Below are positions 13,973-21,298 of a DNA stretch of 32,723 bases, one piece after another. Both the position numbers and the translations under genes were made by a program. Origin of the DNA: an uncultured Bacteroidales bacterium (GTDB lineage: Bacteria > Bacteroidota > Bacteroidia > Bacteroidales > WCHB1-69); contig CAJOKR010000056.1 of assembly GCA_905235135.1 (NCBI GenBank), positions 1 through 32,723 on the forward strand, given 5' to 3'. Below the pieces are notes generated by a model. It worked only from the letters and a program-made list of their open reading frames with translations. It ran no database searches and was not told where the DNA came from. Positions within the stretch are counted from its first letter, which is position 1. Every line of letters starts with the position of its first letter.

Positions 13973-15490
13973 TTATTCCCACTCAATCGTTGCAGGCGGT
14001 TTGGAGCTGATGTCGTAAACCACACGGTTGACGCCCCTTACCTTGTTGATGATGTCATTGGAGACTTTGGCGAGGAACTCGTAAGGCAGATGCGCCCAGT
14101 CGGCGGTCATGCCGTCGGTGGAGAGCACCGCACGCAAAGCCACGGCATTTTCGTAGGTGCGCTCGTCACCCATCACGCCCACCGATTGGATGGGCAGCAG
14201 GATAGTGCCGGCTTGCCATACTTTGTCGTATAAGTCGTTATCCCACAATCCGTTGATGAAGATGGCATCAGCCTCTTGCAGGATGCGTACTTTTTCGGGG
14301 GTGATGTCGCCCAAGATGCGCACGCCCAGACCGGGACCCGGGAACGGATGACGTTTGATGAGCCTTTCGGGAACGCCAAGCGCAGTACCGATGCGGCGAA
14401 CCTCATCCTTGAAGAGCAGCTTCAGCGGCTCGATGATCTTCATGTTCATCTTCTCCGGCAGACCGCCCACATTGTGGTGCGATTTGATGACCATGCCGGT
14501 GATGGAGAGCGATTCGATGCGGTCGGGATAGATGGTGCCTTGCGCCAACCACTTGATATTCTCCAACTTACGGGCTTCTTCCTCGAATACGTCAATGAAA
14601 CCTGCCCCGATAATCTTGCGCTTCTTCTCGGGGTCGGTCACGCCGCGAAGGGCATCGTAAAAACGCTGGGAGGCATCCACGCCTTTGATGTTGAGACCCA
14701 AGGTTTTGTACTGTTCCAGCACGGAGGAAAACTCGTCCTTGCGCAACAGCCCGTTATCCACGAAGATGCAGTGCAACTGCTGGCCGATGGCTTTGTTGAG
14801 CAGCACGGCCGCCACCGTAGAATCCACACCGCCGGAAAGACCTAACACCACATTGTCGCTGCCAATCTCGTTGCGGAGTTCGCGCACGGTGCTTTCGATG
14901 AACGATTCGGGGGTCCAGTCCTGTTTGCAGCCGCAGATGGCCTGCACGAAGTTGCGCAGGATGGTGGTGCCGTCGGAGTGATAAACCTCGGGGTGGAATT
15001 GCACGGCCCAAGTAGGTTCCTCCAGAATGTGGTAGGCGGCCACCTTCACCTCCTTGCTGCTGGCGATAATATGGTAATTGTCAGGAAGTTGCAGAATGGT
15101 ATCGCCATGCGACATCCACACCTGACTCCCTTGCGGGACTCCTTTCATCAGCACATCGTCGGCCTCCACGTAGGCGAGATGGGCGCGGCCATATTCGCGG
15201 GTGGAGCTGGCACCGACCACACCGCCGCCGAGCTGTGCCAAGTACTGTGCACCGTAGCAGATGCCGAGCAGCGGGTAATGGCCTCTAATCTCCCACAAAT
15301 CCGGCTTGAAGGCGTTGGCGTCGTTCACCGAGAACGGGCTTCCCGAAAGGATGACGCCTTTGATGTCCGGGTCGCCGAACGGGAATTTGTTGTAAGGCAG
15401 GATTTCGCAATAGGTGCTCAGTTCGCGGATGCGCCGCGCAATGAGCTGCGTGTATTGGGAACCGAAGTCCAGAATGATAATTTTCTCCAT
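13973..15490 (-). CDS. guaA: GMP synthase (glutamine-hydrolysing)
   Basis: A 505-residue complete GuaA converting XMP, glutamine and ATP to GMP in the cytoplasm. The start at 15490 ([15 protein letters not shown]) is the family's usual N-terminus; the longer frame to 15526 would run into the promoter. The glutaminase domain (1-190) has Cys78 (LGICYG) and His166/Glu168 (QFHPEV). The ATP-pyrophosphatase domain has the P-loop SGGVDS (219-224), then the dimerisation domain ending IEWE. A -7 box at 15524-15531 drives it independently of the lipoprotein gene upstream. Confidence 0.97.
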   Translation of the reverse strand: MEKIIILDFGSQYTQLIARRIRELSTYCEILPYNKFPFGDPDIKGVILSGSPFSVNDANAFKPDLWEIRGHYPLLGICYGAQYLAQLGGGVVGASSTREYGRAHLAYVEADDVLMKGVPQGSQVWMSHGDTILQLPDNYHIIASSKEVKVAAYHILEEPTWAVQFHPEVYHSDGTTILRNFVQAICGCKQDWTPESFIESTVRELRNEIGSDNVVLGLSGGVDSTVAAVLLNKAIGQQLHCIFVDNGLLRKDEFSSVLEQYKTLGLNIKGVDASQRFYDALRGVTDPEKKRKIIGAGFIDVFEEEARKLENIKWLAQGTIYPDRIESLSITGMVIKSHHNVGGLPEKMNMKIIEPLKLLFKDEVRRIGTALGVPERLIKRHPFPGPGLGVRILGDITPEKVRILQEADAIFINGLWDNDLYDKVWQAGTILLPIQSVGVMGDERTYENAVALRAVLSTDGMTADWAHLPYEFLAKVSNDIINKVRGVNRVVYDISSKPPATIEWE

Positions 15491-15523
15491 TGTATAGGGT
15501 TTATGATTTTCGAAAACAAGCGG

Positions 15524-15531
15524 CAAAAATA
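15524..15531 (-). promoter_or_regulatory. -7 promoter box of guaA
   Basis: The minus strand reads TATTTTTG then CCGC, ending 33 bases before the guaA ATG. It starts three bases after the stop codon of the DUF4369 gene. Confidence 0.65.
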
Positions 15532-15534
15532 CAA

Positions 15535-16287
15535 TTATTTCGGGGTGGATTGTTCGTCGGATTGTCGGGTTTCCACCATTTCCACAATGTGGATCATCGT
15601 TTTCACATATTCGCTCTCGGGGTAAATCTTCGACATATTGGTGTTAATTTTCTTCAGCACGTTCAAATCCTGATAGATGTCGAAGAAATTCCGGCGGTTA
15701 TAGCTCTGGAAGAAGGCGATATAGGAGGCCATGTTGTTCGGATGGTCGGCGATGAATTTCTCCAAGTACTCGCGGTGTTTGAACAGCAGGTTCATGTACT
15801 TGGTTTCGATATCCCCGCGCACCGAGTCGTTTTCGATGTTTTTCTGATAGACCTCGTACAGTTTGTTGGCCTCGGTGACAAAAACGGTCAGGGAGCTGTC
15901 CAGCTGCTGCATCAGCACGGCCTCTTCGCCGCCGGAGATGCGGTAGGTTTGGGTCAGATCTTTCGCGTCGGCGGTGATTTTCAGTTTCTCGCCCTTCTTG
16001 GCCATGGTGGCCAGGCTGTTGTTGTCCGACAGGAACAGCTGGAACATCATCGGGGCCTCTTCGCGCTCCTTAATCAGCTCATTGTCGGAGGACACCTTGA
16101 ACTCAAAATGCCCGTTCTTCAAGTTTGTAGAATCGATAAAGTTCAGCCCGTCCGCCGTGACGAGCGCCAGCAACAGCTTGGCGTTGCCGCCATCTTGGAT
16201 GTCGCCCGAAATCTTCACGGAGACATGTCGGTTGCCACATGCCGCGAACACGAGGGCGGCGATTAAGAGCAGTAAGTGGCCCCACAC
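15535..16287 (-). CDS. DUF4369 lipoprotein lacking a thioredoxin domain
   Basis: Residues 19 onward ([22 protein letters not shown]) match the DUF4369 domain normally found at the N-terminus of Bacteroidetes thiol:disulfide oxidoreductases, but the helical C-terminal half (to 250) has no thioredoxin fold or CxxC. The lipobox VFAAC is clear. The start is uncertain: no ATG lies between the lipobox and the tandem 48-bp array. A GTG at 16287 gives [17 protein letters not shown] (Cys17, 250 residues), used here. The open frame continues through the whole array to ATG codons at 16557 and 16581, which would add 90-98 residues before the lipobox. The GTG lies within the last array unit, so the array appears to have replaced the original 5' end. 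A role in periplasmic redox or stress is only a guess. Confidence 0.7.
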   Translation of the reverse strand: MWGHLLLLIAALVFAACGNRHVSVKISGDIQDGGNAKLLLALVTADGLNFIDSTNLKNGHFEFKVSSDNELIKEREEAPMMFQLFLSDNNSLATMAKKGEKLKITADAKDLTQTYRISGGEEAVLMQQLDSSLTVFVTEANKLYEVYQKNIENDSVRGDIETKYMNLLFKHREYLEKFIADHPNNMASYIAFFQSYNRRNFFDIYQDLNVLKKINTNMSKIYPESEYVKTMIHIVEMVETRQSDEQSTPK

Positions 16288-16518
16288 TGCGCTTCGCTTG
16301 TATGGGGTTATTTGCGCTTCGCGCGTCCCACATTGCGGCTTCGCCTTATGTGGGGTTATTTGCGCTTCGCGCGCCCCACATTGCGGCTTCGCCTTATGTG
16401 GGGTTATTTGCGCTTCGCGCGTCCCACATTGCGGCTTCGCCTTATGTGGGGTTATTTGCGCTTCGCGCGTCCCACATTGCGGCTTCGCCTTATGTGGGGT
16501 TATTTGCGCTTCGCGCGT
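16279..16518 (-). repeat. Five in-frame 48-bp tandem hairpin units
   Basis: Five contiguous 48-bp units, each encoding TREAQITPHKAKPQCG in the frame of the DUF4369 gene (unit 4 starts with A; unit 5 diverges to [16 protein letters not shown] and runs into the signal peptide). Each unit contains a GCGC-GAA-GCGC hairpin and a longer CCCACAT/ATGTGGG hairpin with inner GGC-GAA-GCC. Because 48 is a multiple of three, unit gain or loss would keep the frame. There are no variable spacers, so this is not CRISPR. Confidence 0.9.
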
Positions 16519-16521
16519 CTT

Positions 16522-16557
16522 GCCTCTCCGAGGCTGCTCAAGGAAAGTGTTATTCAT
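16522..16557 (-). repeat. Left arm of inverted hairpin-module pair
   Basis: Minus-strand reading gives AACACTTTCCTTGAGCAGC then the hairpin GCCTC-GGA-GAGGC (16522-16534), leading into the 48-bp array. The same AACACnTTCCTTnAGCAGCCTC sequence occurs on the plus strand at 16841-16862. Confidence 0.75.
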
Positions 16558-16591
16558 ACATATGGGTTTGTGAGTGAACATGGATTGGTGA

Positions 16592-16819
16592 TCAGTGAAC
16601 TGTGATCTGTGATTTGTGTTCAGTGATTAGTGAATTGTGAATACAACCTTGAACGTTGAACGTTGAATCTTGAGCATTGTTCGGGGTGGGGGAGAGGTTC
16701 TCGCATCCGCAGTTGCGGTCGCGGCGATGCGGTGTAGCACCGTTGATCTTTCTCGCGCAAGACACTGATACGCAAACGGTTGCGCAAATCAAAATTCCAA
16801 TAATCCATTTCTTTTTCAT
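16592..16819 (-). CDS. Small putative lipoprotein
   Basis: A 75-residue frame starting MKKKWIIGILICATVCVSVSC, a convincing lipoprotein signal (Lys-rich start, hydrophobic core, lipobox VSVSC, Cys21), preceded by a consensus -7 box only four bases upstream of the ATG. The mature part (ARKINGATPHRRDRNCGCEN...) matches nothing I know, and the last 30 residues run through low-complexity GTGA/TTGAACG microrepeats, so the natural stop may have been lost. It is bracketed by inverted copies of a hairpin module. A real small lipoprotein with a degraded or extended tail is my preferred reading; a signal-peptide relic is the alternative. Confidence 0.5.
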   Translation of the reverse strand: MKKKWIIGILICATVCVSVSCARKINGATPHRRDRNCGCENLSPTPNNAQDSTFNVQGCIHNSLITEHKSQITVH

Positions 16820-16823
16820 ACGG

Positions 16824-16831
16824 CAAAAATA
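16824..16831 (-). promoter_or_regulatory. -7 promoter box, leaderless geometry
   Basis: The minus strand reads TATTTTTG, then CCGT, then ATG. With the usual -7 to +1 distance, transcription would begin at or within a base or two of the start codon. Confidence 0.55.
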
Positions 16832-16840
16832 TAAAAAAAA

Positions 16841-16909
16841 CACCTTCCTTAAGCAGCCTCAAAACGCACGGAGTGCAATTAACCCCACACAAGGCGGAGC
16901 CGCAGTGTG
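16841..16909 (+). repeat. Right arm of inverted hairpin-module pair
   Basis: The plus strand reads AACACCTTCCTTAAGCAGCC, then hairpin GCAC-GGA-GTGC (16868-16878), then CCCCACAC/GTGTGGGG with inner GGC-GGA-GCC (about 16883-16912). It aligns with the left arm plus one array unit read on the opposite strand, with paired stem changes (ACAT/ATGT against ACAC/GTGT; GCGC/GCGC against GCAC/GTGC). Confidence 0.75.
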
Positions 16910-16922
16910 GGGGTTTACGAGC

Positions 16923-16942
16923 AGACGCAAAATTTTGCGTCT
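16923..16942. repeat. Perfect palindrome, family AGACGCAAAA/TTTTGCGTCT
   Basis: A 20-bp perfect palindrome, AGACGCAAAA followed by its complement. The same core recurs at 20187-20214 (28-bp perfect), 17366-17393 (inside the restriction gene) and 17080-17106 (at its stop codon). Confidence 0.85.
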
Positions 16943-16954
16943 CTATATCACAGC

Positions 16955-17032
16955 CTTTGGCAAGTATTTGGCAAGTACTACCCAAGTACTTGGCAAGTCG
17001 AAGCAAGCACTTTTACTTGCCTAGGACTTGCC
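16955..17032. repeat. Degenerate CAAGT/ACTTG microrepeats
   Basis: At least seven copies of TTGGCAAGT-like or complementary ACTTGCC-like words in 78 bp, including GGCAAGTACT followed by a near mirror AGTACTTGGC. I see no gene in 16843-17102; this and the palindromes fill it. Confidence 0.6.
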
Positions 17033-17079
17033 ATATACATCCCAACCCCTTTGGAAACCCTTGCCAAAGACCTTGTTCT

Positions 17080-17125
17080 GTGGAGACTGTGATTTTGCGT
17101 CTCTACAACGTCGTCGCCGCCAACG
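17080..17125. repeat. Hairpin repeat at the restriction gene 3' end
   Basis: A degenerate copy of the AGACGCAAAA palindrome family (17080-17106) is followed by a 23-bp block (17103-17125) that matches 20243-20265 with one mismatch. The block carries the stop codon (TAG) and the last codons of the restriction-modification gene. Confidence 0.75.
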
Positions 17126-20111
17126 GTAGAGGTTGCAATTTTTTATACAACTTGAATAATTCGGCAACCATAAGTGCTTCCTTGTCGTCGGTAAATACTT
17201 TAGGATCGAAACCGTAGGCCTGCATCACCGCTCGGTCGTTATCCTGATGGGCCTTGCGGAGTTCGATGGGCATCGTCAGTTCGTCGTAGAGGTCGGCGAG
17301 ACTGCTGTCGGGATAAAGCGCACGGGCATCCAGGATAGCCTGCGCGGTCTGCTCAATCCTCGTCCGTAGAGACGTGAAATTTTGCATCTCCACATCCGGC
17401 CACGGGAAGTTGTTATAAACGATATTTATGGAATAACTATAAGACACCCCAAGTCTTCCGCAAGTAGCCCTCATCCATTCCATGTGTACATTGGACATGA
17501 GAATGCCGAAATGATAAAGAGAGGAATCAGGAATCATGAAAAGCTTATCGCCCGCAATAACAGATTGATCCAAGTATCCCATTGGAATATACTTTCGGTT
17601 TTGTGATGATACTTTAGGTATCGCAATGTACTTTTCCGGATTGATTTGCTCTCTCATCAAGGTGGGAGTGTTGGCCAGTTTCCTTCTTCCTTCATCGGGA
17701 CTGTTCAACCGGACTTCCTTGCAATGTTGTACTCGCTTATACACTCTTGGCATATTTCTCAGTTCATCTGGCTGCACACCAACGAGCCATAAGCAATACC
17801 GTTTTACCCCATTGATGAACTCATATCCCATCATGAATTGCTTGATGAACTTTTCAGACAACGGGTCGGTTTTCAATAATTCTTCTTTATCCTTCTCATC
17901 CAATAAAAGATACCCACCGTCTGTTGGGCGATTCCCTGAAATCATTTGCGGTACATCACAGAGGGGTTTATTCCTACTAAAAACCCAAATATTGTCTCCC
18001 TCAATAAGATAGGCGTTGATATTGTTGACTTGGATGATTTGCTTATCGAAGAGATAGATGGTCTTTGGCTTGTCGTTAGGCGCAACAGAGAAACCTACAA
18101 TCACGCAATGCACATGCGCTTTCAGGTCCGACTCGCTGTCCCAGCGGAACGTGCGGTATGCGAAATCGATATGGATTCCGAAACGGTCGAACAACGGCTT
18201 CCAGATGGTCGCCACCTGCTCACCTTGGGTGATGCTGTTGGTGGAGACAAATGCACATTTGGTGGACTTGCCTTGTATGAATTGGGCCGCCTTGAAGTAC
18301 CAGTTGGCCACATAATCGATTTTCCCAGCTGTTTTGTATGGTTTCCCATTTTCGTCAACATACGTGGCAAGGGTGTCTTCCTTTTGGGCTTTGCTCTGAA
18401 GGGAATAGCCCACAAACGGCGGATTTCCCAAAATGTAGTCGTAGGTGATGGGGTTGGAAACATTGGTAGGCAACGACTTTTGTTCAACCTCCTTCGCCAC
18501 CACATTCAACTCCTTGTAAACGCCATTGTAGGACAATTGTGGGTCTTCGACTCGCGGAAGATTGTCGAACTCATCCACTTGATAGACATTGAGTTTCTCA
18601 GCGTAAACCATCTTCTGGGAATGAACGTGCTCCAATGTGGCCCACTCCATATGTAAAGCATTCCCCTCCTTGATGTTCGCGTAGCTCTTCAGGGGCAGGA
18701 AGTCGATGTCATGGTGGACAATCTTTTCGGTCTCGCGGAGCATCTGGGCCTCGGAAATCCAGAGGGCGGTGGTGGCTACGGTGACGGCGAAGTCATTTAT
18801 CTCAATGCCGTAGAATTGGTTGATGCTGACCTTGATGGGATTGGCCTCCTCCATGCCGAGAAATGCCTGGCCGTGATGGCGGGCGATAATGGCTTCGTTC
18901 TCCAACCTTCTTAACGACAGATATGTCTCAGTGAGGAAATTGCCGCTCCCGCAGGCGGGGTCGAGGAACGTGAGTTTGGAGAGTTTGTCCTGATAGGCAT
19001 CGAGCTTTTTCTTGCGTTCACGTTCCACTTTCTCGTCCAGTATTTCGTCCAACTCGCAGCGCAAGTCGTTGAGAAACAGCGGGTCTATAACCTTGTGGAT
19101 ATTCTCAATGCTGGTGTAATGCATTCCTCCGCTACGGCGGGTCTCCGGGTTCAATGTGCTCTCGAAGACGGCTCCGAAGATGGTGGGTGAAATCTCGCTC
19201 CAGTCAAAATCAAGACTGGCCTTCTGTAACAGGGTGGCCTTCAATTCGGGAGTGAATTGCGGAATCTCTATTTCTTCCGCGAAAAGTCCGCCATTGGTGT
19301 AAGGGAAGGCGGCAAGTGAGGGTTTCAGGTAGAGGCTGCGCTTTTCGATGGGGGTGTTAAGGGTCTCGAAGAGTTTGAGCAGCGCCTCGCGGATATCTTC
19401 CGCTGGGGTGTCGGTCAAATAGTCATGGAACTGGTCGTGGGCGAAAACGCCGGCATCTTCGGCGTACAGGCAGAAGACGATGCGGACGCAGAGAATGTTG
19501 AGCCAGCGGAGCATGGTAGGCAACTGCGTCTCGCAGTTGTTCACAGTGTACTGTTCCAGCAGCGCGTCGTATATGCGGCCCACTATCTCGCCAGCCTGCA
19601 TCGACACCTGCAACTCCTTGGTGATATACTCACTCTTCTGGTCGACGAGGAATTGCAGACGGTAGTACTCCTTTCCAAGGTCTCTTAACCGTATTTTTTG
19701 CGGTTCTCCGTTGGGCTGCTCCATATCGTAAACCCAGAACTCGGCGAAGTTGCAGGTCACCACCCAGCGCGGGTGACGTGACAGGGGTAGTCCGACGATG
19801 TACTTCTTTGCCTGCTGGAAGGGGGTTAGCAGTGATCCGTCGCTTTGGGGAATAGGTGCACCAAGGTTTTTGTCAATGCCTTTCTGTTCTATCAGTACCC
19901 GGGTGGCGGGCAAATAGACATCCATGTAGTTTGTTCTATCCACCATCACCTTGTCCTCGAACTCCACAAAGGAATACGGGTCCTTCACGCCGAGCACCTT
20001 CTGCAGCAGTTCAAGCCAGAACTTCTGAGTGTCGCCTTTCTCATATCCTATACCACTCCATTTGGTGGCAAATGCCTCTGCAGCAACGGATTTTTGTTTT
20101 TCTTTGGTCAT
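17103..20111 (-). CDS. MmeI-like type IIL/IIG restriction-modification enzyme
   Basis: A 1002-residue single-chain restriction enzyme and adenine-N6 methyltransferase. The start at 20111 (MTKEKQKS) is supported by a -7 box at 20137-20144; the frame upstream is repeat sequence. The N-terminal nuclease motif is Asp64...Glu75-Gln-Lys77 (MDVYLPATRVLIEQKG), a D-EXK site as in MmeI. A helical connector follows (LNILCVRIVFCLYAEDAGVF), then the methyltransferase with motif I FLDPACGSGNFL and motif IV YILGNPPFVGY, then a target-recognition and C-terminal part (YSYSINIVYNNFPWPD, SLADLYDELTMPIELRKAH). One TRD sets both cutting and protective methylation in this family; the specificity cannot be read here. 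Odd points: a palindromic repeat lies in frame at 17366-17393, a hairpin at 19521-19539, and the last codons come from a repeat. It is flanked by related repeats, suggesting acquisition by transfer. Confidence 0.9.
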   Translation of the reverse strand: MTKEKQKSVAAEAFATKWSGIGYEKGDTQKFWLELLQKVLGVKDPYSFVEFEDKVMVDRTNYMDVYLPATRVLIEQKGIDKNLGAPIPQSDGSLLTPFQQAKKYIVGLPLSRHPRWVVTCNFAEFWVYDMEQPNGEPQKIRLRDLGKEYYRLQFLVDQKSEYITKELQVSMQAGEIVGRIYDALLEQYTVNNCETQLPTMLRWLNILCVRIVFCLYAEDAGVFAHDQFHDYLTDTPAEDIREALLKLFETLNTPIEKRSLYLKPSLAAFPYTNGGLFAEEIEIPQFTPELKATLLQKASLDFDWSEISPTIFGAVFESTLNPETRRSGGMHYTSIENIHKVIDPLFLNDLRCELDEILDEKVERERKKKLDAYQDKLSKLTFLDPACGSGNFLTETYLSLRRLENEAIIARHHGQAFLGMEEANPIKVSINQFYGIEINDFAVTVATTALWISEAQMLRETEKIVHHDIDFLPLKSYANIKEGNALHMEWATLEHVHSQKMVYAEKLNVYQVDEFDNLPRVEDPQLSYNGVYKELNVVAKEVEQKSLPTNVSNPITYDYILGNPPFVGYSLQSKAQKEDTLATYVDENGKPYKTAGKIDYVANWYFKAAQFIQGKSTKCAFVSTNSITQGEQVATIWKPLFDRFGIHIDFAYRTFRWDSESDLKAHVHCVIVGFSVAPNDKPKTIYLFDKQIIQVNNINAYLIEGDNIWVFSRNKPLCDVPQMISGNRPTDGGYLLLDEKDKEELLKTDPLSEKFIKQFMMGYEFINGVKRYCLWLVGVQPDELRNMPRVYKRVQHCKEVRLNSPDEGRRKLANTPTLMREQINPEKYIAIPKVSSQNRKYIPMGYLDQSVIAGDKLFMIPDSSLYHFGILMSNVHMEWMRATCGRLGVSYSYSINIVYNNFPWPDVEMQNFTSLRTRIEQTAQAILDARALYPDSSLADLYDELTMPIELRKAHQDNDRAVMQAYGFDPKVFTDDKEALMVAELFKLYKKLQPLPLAATTL
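17366..17393. repeat. In-frame palindromic repeat inside the restriction gene
   Basis: This 28-bp segment matches the perfect palindrome at 20187-20214 at 24 of 28 positions. It encodes VEMQNFTSLR, just after the conserved NNFPWPD motif. It is a repeat copy read in frame rather than intergenic. Confidence 0.7.
19521..19539. repeat. Hairpin CAACTGCG/CGCAGTTG inside the restriction gene
   Basis: A perfect 8-bp stem with a 3-base loop within the codons for NNCETQLPT. The same stem, one base longer, forms an intergenic hairpin at 25458-25479. Confidence 0.55.
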
Positions 20112-20136
20112 TCTTTTATGATTAGGTTTGAGGGTG

Positions 20137-20144
20137 CAAAGGTA
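20137..20144 (-). promoter_or_regulatory. -7 promoter box of the restriction-modification gene
   Basis: The minus strand reads TACCTTTG then CACC, 25 bases upstream of the ATG at 20111. Confidence 0.65.
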
Positions 20145-20186
20145 TATAAATTTCAAATATACACAAACATGATGAAATTGCCATAT

Positions 20187-20265
20187 GTGGAGACGCAAAA
20201 TTTTGCGTCTCCACAACGTCACCGCAGCGAGAGTGGCGGTGTCTACAACGTCGTTGCCGCCAACG
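20187..20265. repeat. Hairpin repeat cluster between comF and the restriction gene
   Basis: It starts with a perfect 28-bp palindrome (20187-20214, half-site GTGGAGACGCAAAA), then a hairpin CACCGC/GCGGTG (20220-20241), then the 23-bp block (20243-20265) that carries the comF stop codon and last codons. It is related to 17080-17125 in the same orientation. The palindrome may serve as a terminator for comF, although no long T run follows. Confidence 0.8.
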
Positions 20266-20932
20266 TCGCCACGCTCACCCGTACACCTTCCACCTCCAAC
20301 AGTTTCCGAATGGCGGCCTCGGTGGTGGCACCGGTGGTGAGGACATCGTCACAGACTAACACGTGCGTATGTTCCACCTTCTCAGGATGTTGCACCGCGA
20401 AAACCTCCTTCACGTTCTGCCACCGGGCGAAGCGCCCCTTCCGGGTTTGCGTCTCCGTGAACTGCGAACGGACCAGCACATCCGTCAGATACGGGATGCC
20501 CATGCCTTTGGAAAGTCCCATCGCGATCCATTCGCTTTGGTTGTAGCCCCTCTTGCGCAGTTTCTTGGGGTGCAGCGGGATAGGCAGGATGTATTGGATG
20601 CCCTGATAGCGTTCCTCCGTAAGCAGCTGACCACCAAGATATTCACCGAGAATCGCTCCGATCTCTTTCTGTCCCTTATACTTGAGATTGTGGAGAATCT
20701 TCTGGGTTTTGTTGGCCTTTTTGTAGCTCATCAGCGCGGTAACTTCCTCCACCGGCACGCGCCCGTCGAAGATATGTCGCAACGGGTTGAAATGCTCCTT
20801 ATGGAACTGGGTTTCAGGAAGATGCAGCATACAGTTGAGGCAGATGCACGACTCGTTTTGTTGTAAAGCGTCGCCGCAGGCCGCGCATAACCGCGGGTAA
20901 AATAGGGATAAGATATTGTTAATCAGTTTCAT
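20243..20932 (-). CDS. comF: ComF family protein (phosphoribosyltransferase fold)
   Basis: A 229-residue ComF/GntX-type protein, linked in other bacteria to DNA uptake or repair of imported strands, with an unclear biochemical role here. Residues 16-34 hold a probable zinc site (CAACG...CICLNC). The middle has the family marks ALMSYKKANKTQKILHNLKYKG, in part (66-87), and LPIPLHPKKLRKRGYNQSE, in part (116-133). The PRPP loop is VLVCDDVLTTGATTEA (191-206). The end, LAATTL, is encoded by the same repeat block that ends the restriction gene. Natural ComF proteins stop near VATLA, so only about four residues are likely repeat-derived. Confidence 0.9.
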   Translation of the reverse strand: MKLINNILSLFYPRLCAACGDALQQNESCICLNCMLHLPETQFHKEHFNPLRHIFDGRVPVEEVTALMSYKKANKTQKILHNLKYKGQKEIGAILGEYLGGQLLTEERYQGIQYILPIPLHPKKLRKRGYNQSEWIAMGLSKGMGIPYLTDVLVRSQFTETQTRKGRFARWQNVKEVFAVQHPEKVEHTHVLVCDDVLTTGATTEAAIRKLLEVEGVRVSVATLAATTL

Positions 20933-21020
20933 AGGTTAATGAATTTTGTTTACAGGATGGGTAACGTGCAGCGTGCGGATTTATTGTGTTTGACCATTAT
21001 TTATCATCCGAGAAAAAGTG

Positions 21021-21028
21021 TATTTTTG
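21021..21028 (+). promoter_or_regulatory. -7 promoter box of the B12 riboswitch transcript
   Basis: TATTTTTG then CC, preceded by AAAAAGTG. The same AAAAAGTGTATTTTTGC string lies before both tRNA genes (28018 minus, 28096 plus). Confidence 0.7.
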
Positions 21029-21039
21029 CCGTCGCAATG

Positions 21040-21215
21040 TGGTGAAGGATTTTATCATCCTGAGAGGGAAACAGGTGCAAGTCCTGTACAGTACCCGCTG
21101 CTGTAAGTTCCGCGAAAAGGGAACGGCAACATGTCACTGTCGGAAGATGGGAAGACGCCGTTTCGGGAACAAGTCAGAAAACCTGCCACGTCGTGTTGTT
21201 ATCGCTTCGGGAGGT
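21040..21215 (+). promoter_or_regulatory. Cobalamin (AdoCbl-type) riboswitch
   Basis: The conserved core is visible in order: AGAGGGAAACAGGTGCAAGT, CCTGTACAGTACCCGCTGCT then GTAA, CACTGTCGGAAGATGGGAAG, ACG, and AAGTCAGAAAACCTGCC, the classic B12-box order of the riboswitch. It sits between a strong -7 box (21021-21028) and the BtuG-like gene, and most likely shuts off expression when cobalamin is plentiful. The outer boundaries are approximate. It explains most of the 366-bp gap 20933-21298. Confidence 0.93.
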
Positions 21216-21298
21216 AGGCGGAGGCAAAAGTGCTGTTGCCAAGCATTTTATTTCCGATATTGTCCGAAGTATTTGTCAAACCCTAAATGCCGAGGATT

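Noticed and set aside
16279..16518. Regular 48-bp repeats resembling a CRISPR array
   Set aside because: The whole 48-bp period is repeated without unique spacers and stays in one coding frame.
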